Made by a program: the position numbers and the translations under genes. From Halopseudomonas xinjiangensis (lineage in GTDB: Bacteria > Pseudomonadota > Gammaproteobacteria > Pseudomonadales > Pseudomonadaceae), in assembly GCA_011050525.1 (NCBI GenBank), contig DRFO01000020.1, positions 186,001 to 250,000 of the forward strand: a stretch of 64,000 nt of DNA, read 5' to 3'. This document shows positions 44,015 through 53,536 of this stretch, one piece after another (position 1 is the first letter of the stretch; each line of letters begins with the position of its first letter). Below the pieces are notes generated by a model. That model ran no database searches. It had not been told where the DNA came from and was given only the letters and a program-made list of their open reading frames with translations.

Positions 44015-45433
44015 TCACAGCTTTGTAGCCAATTCGCCCAGCTGCAGGATGGCGGCTTTTATACGCTCCGTTACCGGACTGCCCGCGTTCAGGCGCAGGT
44101 AGTTATGGTGCCGGGAGCCCGCGGAAAACACGCTGCCAGGGAAGGTATGTATGCCTGCAGCCAACGCCTGATCAAACAAAATTCGTGAGTCCATTCTGTA
44201 AGGGAGGCCAACCCAGAGCACGCAACCGCCGGTCGGGCTGTCCACTCGGGTGCCGGCCGGGAAGCCTTCAAGCACCAGGTCAGCTGTTTCGCGGGTCTGT
44301 TTGGCGAGCTCTCGACGAAGATGCTGGATGTGCTGCGCATAGAAACCGCTCTCCATCAGTCTGCCCATCAACAACTGAGGTGCGGAGGCGGTGGTAATGC
44401 TGCTGATCTGTTTAAGCTCGCGTAGCCGATGATGAAAACGCCCCGGGGCAACCCAGCCGAGTCGCAAGCCAGGCATCAGTGATTTTGAAAACGAATTGCA
44501 GTAAATCACCATGCCTGCTTCGTCATAGGCCTTGGCAGGAAGCGCCTCGCCTTCATATACGGTATCGCCCCAAATGTCATTTTCGATGATAGGCACGCCG
44601 TAGGTGGTCGACAGCTGCACCAGCTTGCGTTTGCGCTCCGGGGACATGGTGAAACCAAGCGGATTTTGAGCGTTTGTCGATAGCAGACATGCTCGCACCT
44701 GGCCGCGCTTGAATGCCTGCTCCAGTGAGTAGAGACAAACGCCGTCCCGATAATGGGTGGGTATCTCCAGTGCCCGACGCTGCATCACATCCAGAGCTAA
44801 CAGGGAGCCGTAATAAGCGGGGGTCTCAACGGCGACCGTGTCGCCTCGCTGGGTAACGGTGCGTAGCGCCAGTTCAATCGCCTCCATGCAGCCATTGGTG
44901 ACGATGATGTCTTCGGTGGTAATCGGTACCGGATATTTGAGGCTGCGTCTGGAGAGTTGGTGGGTAAACCGCTCATGCCCGTGGGGGTGCATATAATCCC
45001 AGGTGTCCCGGGCGTGCTTGCGGGTTACGTCGCGAAAGGTACGCAACACTCTATCAATGGGCATGATATCCGGGCTGGGCAGAGCGATACCCAAATGCGC
45101 GAGTTCAAGCTGCCTGTGGGGTTCCATGTAATGGAGGATTTCTTCGCTCAGTGATACTTCCACAGGTAACAGGGGGAAATGCGGTAGCTCAGGTAGCTTG
45201 CGTGAATCGGGTACTTCATCGGCGACAAATACGCCAGAGCGAGGGCGCACTTCAATGAAGCCATCGGCTTCGAGTTGCCGGAAACATTGAGTGACTGTGT
45301 TGACGCTTACCTGAAACAGCCGGCTTAAGGTGCGAGTGGACGGGAGGCGTTCTCCAGCCTGGTAGCTACCCTGACGAATATGACTGCGCAGCCGCGCGCT
45401 AATACTTTCATAAAGAAACAGATCATGGGCCAT
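44015..45433 (-). CDS. MocR-family regulator (GntR HTH + aminotransferase domain)
   Basis: 472 residues. N-terminal winged helix of GntR type (residues about 8-75: LPSTRTLSRLFQVSVNTVTQCFRQLEADGFI), a linker, and a class I/II aminotransferase fold with the PLP-lysine region CNSFSKSLMPGLRLGWV. Such proteins sense PLP or amino compounds and usually regulate an adjacent divergent gene. Here no such target is adjacent: the neighbours are the lipoprotein gene (convergent) and trmA (same strand). Its effector and target are unknown. Confidence 0.88.
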   Translation of the reverse strand: MAHDLFLYESISARLRSHIRQGSYQAGERLPSTRTLSRLFQVSVNTVTQCFRQLEADGFIEVRPRSGVFVADEVPDSRKLPELPHFPLLPVEVSLSEEILHYMEPHRQLELAHLGIALPSPDIMPIDRVLRTFRDVTRKHARDTWDYMHPHGHERFTHQLSRRSLKYPVPITTEDIIVTNGCMEAIELALRTVTQRGDTVAVETPAYYGSLLALDVMQRRALEIPTHYRDGVCLYSLEQAFKRGQVRACLLSTNAQNPLGFTMSPERKRKLVQLSTTYGVPIIENDIWGDTVYEGEALPAKAYDEAGMVIYCNSFSKSLMPGLRLGWVAPGRFHHRLRELKQISSITTASAPQLLMGRLMESGFYAQHIQHLRRELAKQTRETADLVLEGFPAGTRVDSPTGGCVLWVGLPYRMDSRILFDQALAAGIHTFPGSVFSAGSRHHNYLRLNAGSPVTERIKAAILQLGELATKL

Positions 45434-45540
45434 TGCTGTTCCGCACCCTGCTCAATACCGGCCCAGGTTGTTATTTTGCTTGGCCGTTGGAAGCAGTATA
45501 GGAGCAATATGACAACTGCGCGAAAACAGTGCGGGACTTG

Positions 45541-45655
45541 GTCTTGCTTTTCCCGGGACGGTCAAGCACCAGCTTGATCCTGCGGAGCTACCCTTAGGAT
45601 GCGGTGTTGCCTGGCAGCTTTGAGTATCGAGCTGGCGCTCGACAGTCCCAGGCTC
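45541..45655 (+). repeat. Family B composite repeat, copy 2
   Basis: Two related hairpins about 65 bases apart: TCAAGC-ACCA-GCTTGA (45562-45577) and TCGAGC-TGGC-GCTCGA (45627-45642), the second followed by CAGTCCCAGG. The flank CTTGCTTTTCCCGGGACGG matches copy 1, and the two-hairpin layout matches copy 3 on the other strand. It lies between trmA and the MocR gene. Confidence 0.75.
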
Positions 45656-45686
45656 AGACGCTATCGATGCGGCGACCTCAAAGGCC

Positions 45687-46772
45687 TCAGCGCCGCTCCA
45701 GCAAAACCCCACTTTCCATGTGATGCGTATAGGGAAACTGGTCAAACAATGCGCAACGCGTTACGCGATGGCTAACATTGAGTTCGGCGAGGTTTGCGGC
45801 AAGCGTCTCGGGATTGCATGAGATGTACAAAATCCGCTTGTAGCCCTTCACCAGTTCCAGCGTTGCCGGATCAAGCCCTGCGCGCGGTGGGTCGACGAAC
45901 ACGGTGCCAAAGTCGAAACCGGCGAGATCAATTCCCTGCAGCCGGCGAAACTCGCGCACGCCGGTCAAGGCCTCTGTCACTTCCTCGCTGGCGAGACGCA
46001 CCAGGGTAACGTTTTCGATACCGTTGGCCTCGAGATTTTCCAGGGCCGAATAAACCGAGCGCTTGGCCAGTTCCGTGGCCAGGACGCGGCGGAAGCGGGT
46101 GGACAAGGGAAGGGTAAAATTGCCGTTGCCGCAATACAGTTCCAGCAGATCATCTTCGTTTTGTCCCGCTGCATCCAGCGCCCACGAGAGCATGTGCTGG
46201 TTTACCTTGCCGTTAGGCTGGGTAAAGCCTCCTTCCACCTGCTGATAGCGCCAGGTGCGGCCAGCTACGGCCAGCTCTTCCTTTACGTGATCGCGCTGCA
46301 GAACGCGCTTGCGACCTCTGCTACGGCCGATAAGCATGATGCCGAGCTGCTTGGCAAGGCGTTGTCCCGCTTCGTCCCAGTTTTCGTCGATCGGTCGGTG
46401 ATAACAGAGCGTTACCAACGCTTCGTTGCTCAGCGTGGTCAAAAACTCCACCTGAAACAGCTTTTTGCCCAGCACCGGCTCTTTCTTGCAGGCCTCCAGT
46501 AACGGCCCCATCAATTCATTGATGCGTCGGCTGGCAATCGGCAGTTGATCAATGAGCACGGGCTTGCGCTTGTCCCCTTGCTCGAACATGGCGTAGTAGG
46601 GCTGGCCGTTTTCGTACCACAACCTGAACTCGGCGCGAAGACGGAAATGTTCGGGGTCGGAGGAAAAAACCTCGGGTTCCGGGGCACCGAAGGGCGCCAA
46701 CAGGGCGATCAGCCGTTCACGCTTTGCGTCAAGTTGCTGGTCGTAATTGGTTGGATCGAATTGCAGGCCCAT
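45687..46772 (-). CDS. trmA: tRNA (uracil-54-C5)-methyltransferase
   Basis: Makes ribothymidine at position 54 of the T loop in tRNA. 361 residues: N-terminal RNA-binding part with [24 protein letters not shown]-binding [16 protein letters not shown] near residue 210, and the catalytic [11 protein letters not shown] near 318 with its Cys. The start ATG overlaps the stop of the upstream permease gene (TAATG), as in one operon; trmA next to an NCS2 transporter is also the arrangement of PA4720-PA4719. Confidence 0.96.
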   Translation of the reverse strand: MGLQFDPTNYDQQLDAKRERLIALLAPFGAPEPEVFSSDPEHFRLRAEFRLWYENGQPYYAMFEQGDKRKPVLIDQLPIASRRINELMGPLLEACKKEPVLGKKLFQVEFLTTLSNEALVTLCYHRPIDENWDEAGQRLAKQLGIMLIGRSRGRKRVLQRDHVKEELAVAGRTWRYQQVEGGFTQPNGKVNQHMLSWALDAAGQNEDDLLELYCGNGNFTLPLSTRFRRVLATELAKRSVYSALENLEANGIENVTLVRLASEEVTEALTGVREFRRLQGIDLAGFDFGTVFVDPPRAGLDPATLELVKGYKRILYISCNPETLAANLAELNVSHRVTRCALFDQFPYTHHMESGVLLERR

Positions 46773-48064
46773 TAGTTGAACAACGCCAGTTTGATGATGA
46801 ATAGTCCGGCCAGTAGATAAAGGCTGGGGTTCAGGTCGCGCCAGCGTCCGGCCAGCAGCTTGATCGCGACCCAGGAAATAAAGCCCAGCGCGATCCCGTT
46901 CGCGATTGAAAAGGTTAGCGGCATCATGATCGCAGTAATCAATACCGGGGCGGCTTCCGTCAGGTCATTCCAGTCGACCTGCAGCAGGCCTCCGGTCATC
47001 AACACCGCGACAAACAACAGCGCCGGGGCCGTGGCGAAGCCAGGAACAGCACCGGCCAGAGGAGAAAAGAACAGCGACAGGAGAAACAGCAGGGCAACGA
47101 CGCAGGCAGTCATACCGGTGCGGCCGCCTGCCGCAGTGCCGGCGGCAGATTCGATGTAGCTGGTAGTGGTGGAGGTGCCCAGAGCGGCCCCTGCCATGGT
47201 GGCGGTACTGTCGGCCATCAGCGCGCGACCCAGCCGCGGCATCTTGCCGTCCTGGTCGACCAGATTGGCCCGTTGCGCAACGCCGATCAGGGTGCCGGAC
47301 GTATCAAACAGATCCACGAACAAAAAGGCGAAAATGACGCTGACCAGGCCGATTTCCATCGCACCACGAATATCCAGCTCCATGAAAGTCGGGGCCAGGC
47401 TGGGCGGGGCAGATACCAAGCCATCTGCCTGGGTTATACCGGCGAGCAGACTGATGCCTGTGATCAGCAGAATCCCAATCATCACTGCTCCGGTAACTTT
47501 GCGGTAAGCCAGAGCCACAATGACGGCGAACCCCAGCCCAGCCAACAACGGGGCAGGCTGAGTGAGATCGCCCAGGGTTAACAAGGTGGCCGGATGATCC
47601 ACAACGAACCCGGCGTTTTTCAGGGCAATCAATGCCAGAAACAGACCGATACCCGCTGCGATGGCCGAGCGCAGTGGCATCGGGATGCTGTTGATGATCC
47701 ATTCGCGAATCTTGAAGATGCTCAACAGGAAAAACAGGAAGCCGGAGATGAACACGGCGCCAAGGGCCACTTGCCAGCTATAACCCATGGAACCAACCAC
47801 GGTGTAACTGAAGAAAGCATTGAGTCCCATGCCGGGTGCCAGGGCGATCGGATAGTTGGCCCACAAGCCCATGATCAGCGAGCCGATGGCTGCGGCCAGG
47901 CAGGTGGCGACAAAGGCTGCGCCTGGGTCGATACCGGCATCGGCCATCATCATCGGATTGACGAAAACGATATACGCCATGGTCAGGAAAGTGGTCACGC
48001 CCGCCAGAATTTCTGTGCGCACAGTGGTGCCGTGGGCTTTGAGTTGGAAGAGCTTTTCCAGCAT
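46772..48064 (-). CDS. NCS2-family purine permease (AzgA/GhxP-like)
   Basis: 430 residues, about 12-14 transmembrane helices. The start [13 protein letters not shown] and the segments [31 protein letters not shown] and [23 protein letters not shown] identify the AzgA branch of NCS2, which imports guanine, hypoxanthine or adenine with protons. An ATG 13 codons upstream (48103) has TTAGG before it and cannot be excluded, but the family start is at 48064. Confidence 0.9.
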   Translation of the reverse strand: MLEKLFQLKAHGTTVRTEILAGVTTFLTMAYIVFVNPMMMADAGIDPGAAFVATCLAAAIGSLIMGLWANYPIALAPGMGLNAFFSYTVVGSMGYSWQVALGAVFISGFLFFLLSIFKIREWIINSIPMPLRSAIAAGIGLFLALIALKNAGFVVDHPATLLTLGDLTQPAPLLAGLGFAVIVALAYRKVTGAVMIGILLITGISLLAGITQADGLVSAPPSLAPTFMELDIRGAMEIGLVSVIFAFLFVDLFDTSGTLIGVAQRANLVDQDGKMPRLGRALMADSTATMAGAALGTSTTTSYIESAAGTAAGGRTGMTACVVALLFLLSLFFSPLAGAVPGFATAPALLFVAVLMTGGLLQVDWNDLTEAAPVLITAIMMPLTFSIANGIALGFISWVAIKLLAGRWRDLNPSLYLLAGLFIIKLALFN

Positions 48065-48205
48065 GGCGGGGTCTCGGTTGGAGTGGGGCCGAAAGCGCCG
48101 CATTTTAACCTAAATGCAGGATGCTTGGGGAAACTCTGCTTGGTTTGTCGATCGGGAGATGAAGCGCGTTGCGTTCTCGGCGGTTGAGGTTGGGTTTAGA
48201 GGTTA

Positions 48206-48233
48206 TGGACCCCCGCCTTCGCGGGGGTGACGG
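48206..48233 (-). repeat. Family A palindrome, inverted orientation
   Basis: TGGACCCCCGCCTTCGCGGG followed by GGTGACGG is the reverse complement of the family A core with a CCCCC/GGGGG stem. Its right-hand GTGACGG edge is in register with the tandem array that follows. Confidence 0.85.
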
Positions 48234-48421
48234 TGAGTAGAGAAGGGGTGACGGTGCATAAATGCTGGATGAAAGTGAATGATGCGGAGGTGACGGTGAA
48301 CGATGCGGAGGTGACGGTGAATAATGTGGAGGTGACGGTGAACGATGAGGGAGTGATGGAAAATGGATGTGAGTTGGCGGTGAATAAATGGGGGAGTGAT
48401 AAAAAACGGATGTGAGGGTGA
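48233..48421 (+). repeat. Degenerate 21-bp tandem array
   Basis: Nine consecutive 21-bp units of the type GTGAAcGATGcgGAGGTGACG; the units at 48275, 48296 and 48317 are the best conserved and the outer ones decay. Because 21 is a multiple of three, plus-strand frames read as VNDAEVT heptapeptides and minus-strand frames as SPSPPH repeats. No ribosome-binding site or family match supports translation. Confidence 0.8.
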
Positions 48422-48599
48422 CGATGAATAATGGGAGTGGCTGCAAACTGATGCGGGCGAATAATGGAGGAGTGAGGGGCAAGATGATGCTCAGGAAAGA
48501 TTCCAGGCGGGCGTGCTACAGGTTAGTTAGTCTGGATTGGTGAATTCGACCGCGTATTGTGTCAGGCTTTACGGCTAAATTTCCTAGCGGAGAACCGCC

Positions 48600-49214
48600 A
48601 TGAGCAACAATTTCAATACTGACGAGCAGCGTGTCAGCTACGGCATTGGCCGTCAGATGGGTGACCAACTGGTGTCAAGCAGCATTCCTGACCTCGAACT
48701 GGACCTGGTACTCGCCGGATTGCGCGATGCATTCAATCAGCAACCGAGCCAGGTCGACGAAGCGGCCATGCAGGCGGCATTCCAGGGGCTGCAGGAAAAG
48801 ATGCATGCGGCGGCTGAACAGACTGCTCGTGCTGCGGGCCAGGCTGGTATTGATTATCTTGCGCAGAATGGTCAGCGTGAAGGGGTTGTGACGCTGCCCT
48901 CAGGATTGCAATACCTAGTAATCAACGAAGGCACTGGGGCAACGCCGGCCGCCAGCTCCACTGTTCAAACTCACTATGAAGGCACGCTGATCAATGGCGA
49001 AGTTTTCGACAGCTCCTACAAGCGTGGCCAGCCGGCGGAGTTCCCGGTGGGTGGCGTGATTGCAGGTTGGACTGAGGCGTTGCAGTTGATGAAGGAAGGG
49101 GCGAAATGGCGGTTGTATATTCCCTCTGAGCTGGCCTACGGCGCGCGTGCCGCCGGCAGCATTCCGCCGCACAGCGCCCTGGTGTTTGATATCGAGTTGC
49201 TGAAGGTGCTGTGA
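48600..49214 (+). CDS. fklB: FKBP-type peptidyl-prolyl isomerase FklB (FKBP22)
   Basis: 204-residue cytoplasmic prolyl isomerase. N-terminal dimerisation domain (about 1-90, helical: QRVSYGIGRQMGDQL, AAMQAAFQGLQEKM) and C-terminal FKBP domain (about 98-204) with VQTHYEGTLINGEVFDSS, GVIAGWTEALQLM and IPSELAYGARAAGSIPPHSALVFDIELL. No signal peptide. Preceded by CGGAGAACC. In PAO1 the homologue (PA4572) also lies near ispB. Confidence 0.94.
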   Translation: MSNNFNTDEQRVSYGIGRQMGDQLVSSSIPDLELDLVLAGLRDAFNQQPSQVDEAAMQAAFQGLQEKMHAAAEQTARAAGQAGIDYLAQNGQREGVVTLPSGLQYLVINEGTGATPAASSTVQTHYEGTLINGEVFDSSYKRGQPAEFPVGGVIAGWTEALQLMKEGAKWRLYIPSELAYGARAAGSIPPHSALVFDIELLKVL

Positions 49215-49367
49215 GGGGGCGAGGATGGCCGATAGGGGCAGGTTGATGACAGGCTTGCTCCGCACATTCGCTTCGACACTCTCGTTTCTGTTCCCACCCT
49301 CTCATCCCGCTCCACCCGTCATCCCGCTCACGCACTATCATCCCCACCCGTCATCCCGCTCCCACCC

Positions 49368-49394
49368 GTCATTCCCGCGAAGGCGGGAATCCAG
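49368..49394 (+). repeat. Family A palindrome (ATTCCC variant)
   Basis: GTCATTCCCGCGAAGGCGGG then AATCCAG, followed by GGCTTGAA. The same extended end recurs in the copy at 49594-49620, so those two share more than the core. Confidence 0.85.
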
Positions 49395-49424
49395 GGCTTG
49401 AACGGAGCTTCATACACCGCCCCC

Positions 49425-49514
49425 TGGATCCTCGCCTACGCGGGGGTGACGGCCCCCTGGTAATCCTTCGTGATAGTAAATAGACATGGATCCCCGCGTA
49501 TGCGGGGGTGACGG
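49425..49514 (-). repeat. Two family A palindromes in inverted orientation
   Basis: TGGATCCTCGCCTACGCGGG...GTGACGG (49425-49452) and TGGATCCCCGCGTATGCGGG...GTGACGG (49487-49514). Compensating changes in the stems (CGCCTACGCG, CGCGTATGCG) keep or partly keep the hairpin. Confidence 0.8.
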
Positions 49515-49593
49515 TCAAGGCGACATCTGGGGCACAACCGCAAAGCCGGTCACTAGGTGCAGCCATACGGAGATGATTGGCCCCCCCCCCGTC

Positions 49594-49620
49594 GTCATTC
49601 CCGCGAACGCGGGAATCCAG
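49594..49620 (+). repeat. Family A palindrome after a poly-C tract
   Basis: GTCATTCCCGCGAACGCGGG then AATCCAG; a run of ten C (49581-49590) precedes it. The loop differs from other copies (GAAC) while the stem is kept. Confidence 0.8.
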
Positions 49621-49931
49621 GGCTTGAAGGTATTAACCGGGCACATGGGTTACACACCAAACCGGGCATATAGGTAACAGGTACATAGAACTGGAACCGC
49701 TGGAGTTTGATCGTTGGCAATTGTACTTTGGTGTTACCTATGTGACCGGATCAACACCGGGGGGCGACGATTACGGAGGCGAGGGCGGTGCGGTCTTCGG
49801 GGGCGGCGGGAACGACTGTGTCGGGGCGACGATACGGGAACGCAGGGATGACGGTTATGGGGGGGCGGCAAGCGGGAGGGCGCTATGGAAAACGAGCAGG
49901 TGGGGTGCTGGAGCGCGGTTCTGGGAAGCGT

Positions 49932-50900
49932 TTAAAAGCTGCGGTTTACCGCAAAACGCGCCAGCTGTTCCAGCGAGTCGCGGTATACGGAGGCAGGCAA
50001 TATCTGCAACAGGCGAACGGCTTCGTCACGTTGAGCGCGCGCCATGCGCTCGGTATATTCCAGTGCGCCGCTATCTCTTACCGCCGCTTGAATGGGCGCA
50101 ATGTTTTCCATGCCGCCTTTCTGAATCGCCTGCCGAACCAGCTGTGCCTGCTCAGGTGTGCCCTCGCGCATGGCATAGATCAGCGGCAATGTCGGCTTGC
50201 CTTCGGCCAGATCATCGCCGACGTTCTTACCCATGGCGGCGGCATCACCGCTGTAATCCAGTACATCGTCAATAAGCTGAAAGGCTATGCCCAACGCATT
50301 GCCATACTGCCTCAACGCCTCGGTTTGCTCATCAGATGCTTTGGCCAGCATGCCAGCGGTATGGGCGGAGGCTTCGAACAGCATCGCGGTCTTGCTGCGG
50401 ATCACTTCAAAATAGGTGGCTTCGTCGGTATTGGCGTCGCGTACCTTGGAAAGCTGTAAAACCTCCCCTTCTGCAATAACGTTGGTCGCGTTGGCGAGCA
50501 CGCGCATGATGCGCATGTCGGCCATTTCGACCATCATTTCGAACGCGCGGGAATAAAGGAAATCACCGACCAGTACGCTTGGTGCATTGCCCCACAGCGA
50601 GTTGGCAGTGGACCGGCCGCGTCGCAGGTCGGAGGTGTCCACGACGTCGTCATGCAACAGCGTCGCGGTATGCAGAAATTCGATAATGGCCGCCAGGCTG
50701 TGCTGTTTTGGATCATCCAGGCCGCAGGCCCGCGCTGAAAGCAGCACCACCAGCGGACGTAATCTTTTTCCACCCGCCCCGATGATGTAATTGCCTATCT
50801 TTTCCACTAGAGGGACACGTGAGTGCAGCTGGCGTATGATCAGCTGATTGACGGCCTCGAAGTCGTCCGTAACTGCAGTGTAAAAAGGCAGGGTGGTCAT
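49932..50900 (-). CDS. ispB: All-trans octaprenyl/nonaprenyl diphosphate synthase
   Basis: Makes the long prenyl side chain of ubiquinone. 322 residues: GGKRLRPLVVLLSARA near residue 45, first aspartate-rich motif LLHDDVVD near 82, second motif QLIDDVLDYSGD near 212. Chain length (C40 or C45) cannot be told from sequence by eye. Divergent from the rplU-rpmA ribosomal genes, a conserved arrangement. Confidence 0.95.
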   Translation of the reverse strand: MTTLPFYTAVTDDFEAVNQLIIRQLHSRVPLVEKIGNYIIGAGGKRLRPLVVLLSARACGLDDPKQHSLAAIIEFLHTATLLHDDVVDTSDLRRGRSTANSLWGNAPSVLVGDFLYSRAFEMMVEMADMRIMRVLANATNVIAEGEVLQLSKVRDANTDEATYFEVIRSKTAMLFEASAHTAGMLAKASDEQTEALRQYGNALGIAFQLIDDVLDYSGDAAAMGKNVGDDLAEGKPTLPLIYAMREGTPEQAQLVRQAIQKGGMENIAPIQAAVRDSGALEYTERMARAQRDEAVRLLQILPASVYRDSLEQLARFAVNRSF

Positions 50901-51001
50901 TGATACACGCTTTCTAAAGGGATGCGCGGCATGCTAGGCGGCGGGCCCTTTGCTGTCAAGAAAAGCGGGTTCTGGCTGTATTTTCAGATACCTAATAAAG
51001 G

Positions 51002-51030
51002 TTGCGTAGCGCTGGGTATCTGCGTAAAAT
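51002..51030 (+). promoter_or_regulatory. Predicted promoter of rplU-rpmA
   Basis: TTGCGT (51002-51007), a 17-base spacer and TAAAAT (51025-51030), about 145 bases before the rplU ATG. The resulting leader of roughly 135 bases is GC-rich and could fold, but no known leader motif is recognised. Confidence 0.65.
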
Positions 51031-51173
51031 CCCCGCCCCTGAAAACCAGATTTACAGCATCCCTGTTTTGACAATGGCAAGGTCGGGCCCGATAGGCGGG
51101 TTCACTTGCAGCCATGCCGGCCACTAACCATTATTCCTAAGCGCCGGGTGAGCAGGATTACGGAGAAAACAAC

Positions 51174-51485
51174 ATGTATGCAGTAATTGTTACCGGTGGC
51201 AAGCAGTACAAAGTCGCCGAAGGCGAGTTCCTGAGAGTCGAAAAGCTGGAAGCCGAAACCGGTTCCACTATTTCATTTGATCGCGTGCTGCTGATCGGCA
51301 ATGGCGACGACGTTACCATCGGTGCTCCGGTTATCGATGGTGCTACTGTGACTGCCGAGATCAACTCCCACGGCCGTGGCGACAAGATCCGCATCATCAA
51401 ATTCCGTCGCCGCAAGCACCACATGAAGCGTCAGGGCCACCGTCAGTGGTACACCGAAATCAAGATTACTGGCATCTCTGCCTAA
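51174..51485 (+). CDS. rplU: 50S ribosomal protein L21
   Basis: Large-subunit protein near 23S rRNA domains I-III. 103 residues; [35 protein letters not shown] and the basic [25 protein letters not shown] are family hallmarks. GGAGAAAAC precedes the ATG. Co-transcribed with rpmA 23 bases downstream. Confidence 0.98.
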   Translation: MYAVIVTGGKQYKVAEGEFLRVEKLEAETGSTISFDRVLLIGNGDDVTIGAPVIDGATVTAEINSHGRGDKIRIIKFRRRKHHMKRQGHRQWYTEIKITGISA

Positions 51486-51508
51486 GCCCATTGAGGAGAT
51501 AAATACCC

Positions 51509-51769
51509 ATGGCACACAAAAAAGCAGGCGGTTCCACGCGCAACGGTCGCGATTCAGAATCCAAACGATTGGGCGTCAAGTTGTTCGGCGGCCAGGTAGC
51601 AACAGCTGGCAACATCATCGTTCGTCAGCGCGGCACTGAGTTCCACCCCGGCAAGAACGTCGGTATGGGCAAGGACCACACTCTGTTTGCCAAGGCAGAT
51701 GGCGTGATCAAATTCGAAGTCAAGGGCGCTTTCGGCCGTCGCTACGTTAACGTCGTAGCTGCTGTCTGA
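51509..51769 (+). CDS. rpmA: 50S ribosomal protein L27
   Basis: 86 residues beginning [20 protein letters not shown], the flexible N-terminus that reaches the peptidyl-transferase centre, then GVKLFGGQ and [21 protein letters not shown] is the ribosome-binding site. Followed by a strong terminator. Confidence 0.98.
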   Translation: MAHKKAGGSTRNGRDSESKRLGVKLFGGQVATAGNIIVRQRGTEFHPGKNVGMGKDHTLFAKADGVIKFEVKGAFGRRYVNVVAAV

Positions 51770-51788
51770 TACCTTGGTGGATTTGAAG

Positions 51789-51817
51789 AAGCCCTGTCTT
51801 GCGACGGGGCTTTTTTG
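51789..51817 (+). terminator. Rho-independent terminator of rplU-rpmA
   Basis: AAGCCCTGTC (51789-51798) pairs with GACGGGGCTT (51803-51812) around a TTGC loop with one G-U pair, followed by TTTTTTGTTT. Confidence 0.9.
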
Positions 51818-51829
51818 TTTGTAGCTTGA

Positions 51830-53077
<1,248 letters not shown>

Positions 53078-53130
53078 TGACGTGAACGTGATGTAAGGGT
53101 TGTTAGCAGGCGGATTGCGTTGCTCGCCTT

Positions 53131-53158
53131 TGGATCCCCGCCTTCGCGGGGATGACGG
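53131..53158 (-). repeat. Family A palindrome, inverted orientation
   Basis: TGGATCCCCGCCTTCGCGGG followed by GATGACGG; the exact reverse complement of the cores found before argJ. Together with the plus-oriented copy ending the following array it forms an inverted pair about 250 bases apart. Confidence 0.88.
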
Positions 53159-53212
53159 GGTTTTGGGAGAATTGGTGGGATGGCGGGCAACGACGCGGGC
53201 AGGTCGCCAACG

Positions 53213-53435
53213 TCATTCCCGTGTAGCTGGGCAATGATGCAGGTAGGGCCTCTCAGTCATTCCCGCGGGGTATCACTATCATTACCGCGCAGGCACGCAA
53301 CGATGCAATTCCGCCTCACTGTCCTTCCCGCGAAGGCAGGCGATGATGCAAGAGGTATCAGGGTCATTCCCGCGCAGATGGACAATGATGCGGTTAGGCC
53401 TCGCCGTCATTCCCGCGCAGGCGGGAATCCAGGGG
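53213..53435 (+). repeat. Degenerate tandem array, ~43-bp period
   Basis: Units start at 53213 (44 bp), 53257 (22 bp, truncated), 53279 (43), 53322 (42), 53364 (43) and 53407. Each begins TCATTCCCGCG-like; inner units then read through a decayed stem into CAATGATGC and a GGCCTC-like linker, while the last copy keeps the full GGCGGGAATCCAG end. Confidence 0.8.
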
Positions 53436-53536
53436 TTATGGCGGATCAGCGTAATAAGCGGGTTTGTTGGCGGCGACTAACAGGCCAATGGAATAGACAA
53501 TGTTTGATCAGCTTTCCGCAAATGGGAAAAAGCAGC

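Larger units (their letters stand above)
48065..48599. other. Intergenic region permease-fklB with repeats
   Basis: 535 bases without a supported gene. From left to right it holds the promoter region of the permease, one family A palindrome (48206-48233), a 21-bp tandem array (48233-48421), and about 170 bases leading to fklB. Open frames on both strands within the array follow from its 21-bp period and are not taken as genes. Confidence 0.8.
49215..49931. other. Intergenic region fklB-ispB: repeat hub without a gene
   Basis: 717 bases. It contains family A copies in both orientations (49368-49394 plus, 49425-49452 minus, 49487-49514 minus, 49594-49620 plus), truncated TCATCCC stubs at 49320-49365, a run of ten C (49581-49590), and a 72-bp segment bounded by ATAGGTAACA (49670-49679) and TGTTACCTAT (49732-49741). 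Open frames that continue into ispB on the opposite strand are shadows. Confidence 0.8.
53078..53536. other. Intergenic region obg-proB filled by repeats
   Basis: 459 bases without a gene in a place where obg and proB are normally close neighbours. It holds one inverted family A copy (53131-53158) and the ~43-bp array (53213-53435); the frame open upstream of proB through this array is not considered coding. Confidence 0.85.

Noticed and set aside
48105..48482. Pro/Ser-rich minus-strand frame and the facing VNDAEVT plus-strand frame
   Set aside because: Both are by-products of the 21-bp tandem period; neither has a ribosome-binding site or signal sequence. Kept only as a finding about the array.
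49640..49760. Insertion sequence or integrase remnant
   Set aside because: Inverted ends are visible but no transposase residue can be read in any frame, so it is reported only as a possible remnant.
49721..50459. Two long plus-strand open frames (184 and 223 codons)
   Set aside because: They run antisense through ispB, begin in repeat-rich noncoding DNA and resemble no protein family.
53213..53435. Possible CRISPR array between obg and proB
   Set aside because: Repeats are degenerate, linkers are only about 15 bases and similar to each other, and the last unit is an ordinary family A copy.
53180..53536. N-terminal extension of ProB by 119 codons
   Set aside because: The upstream part translates the repeat array; the start at 53537 gives the known family length.
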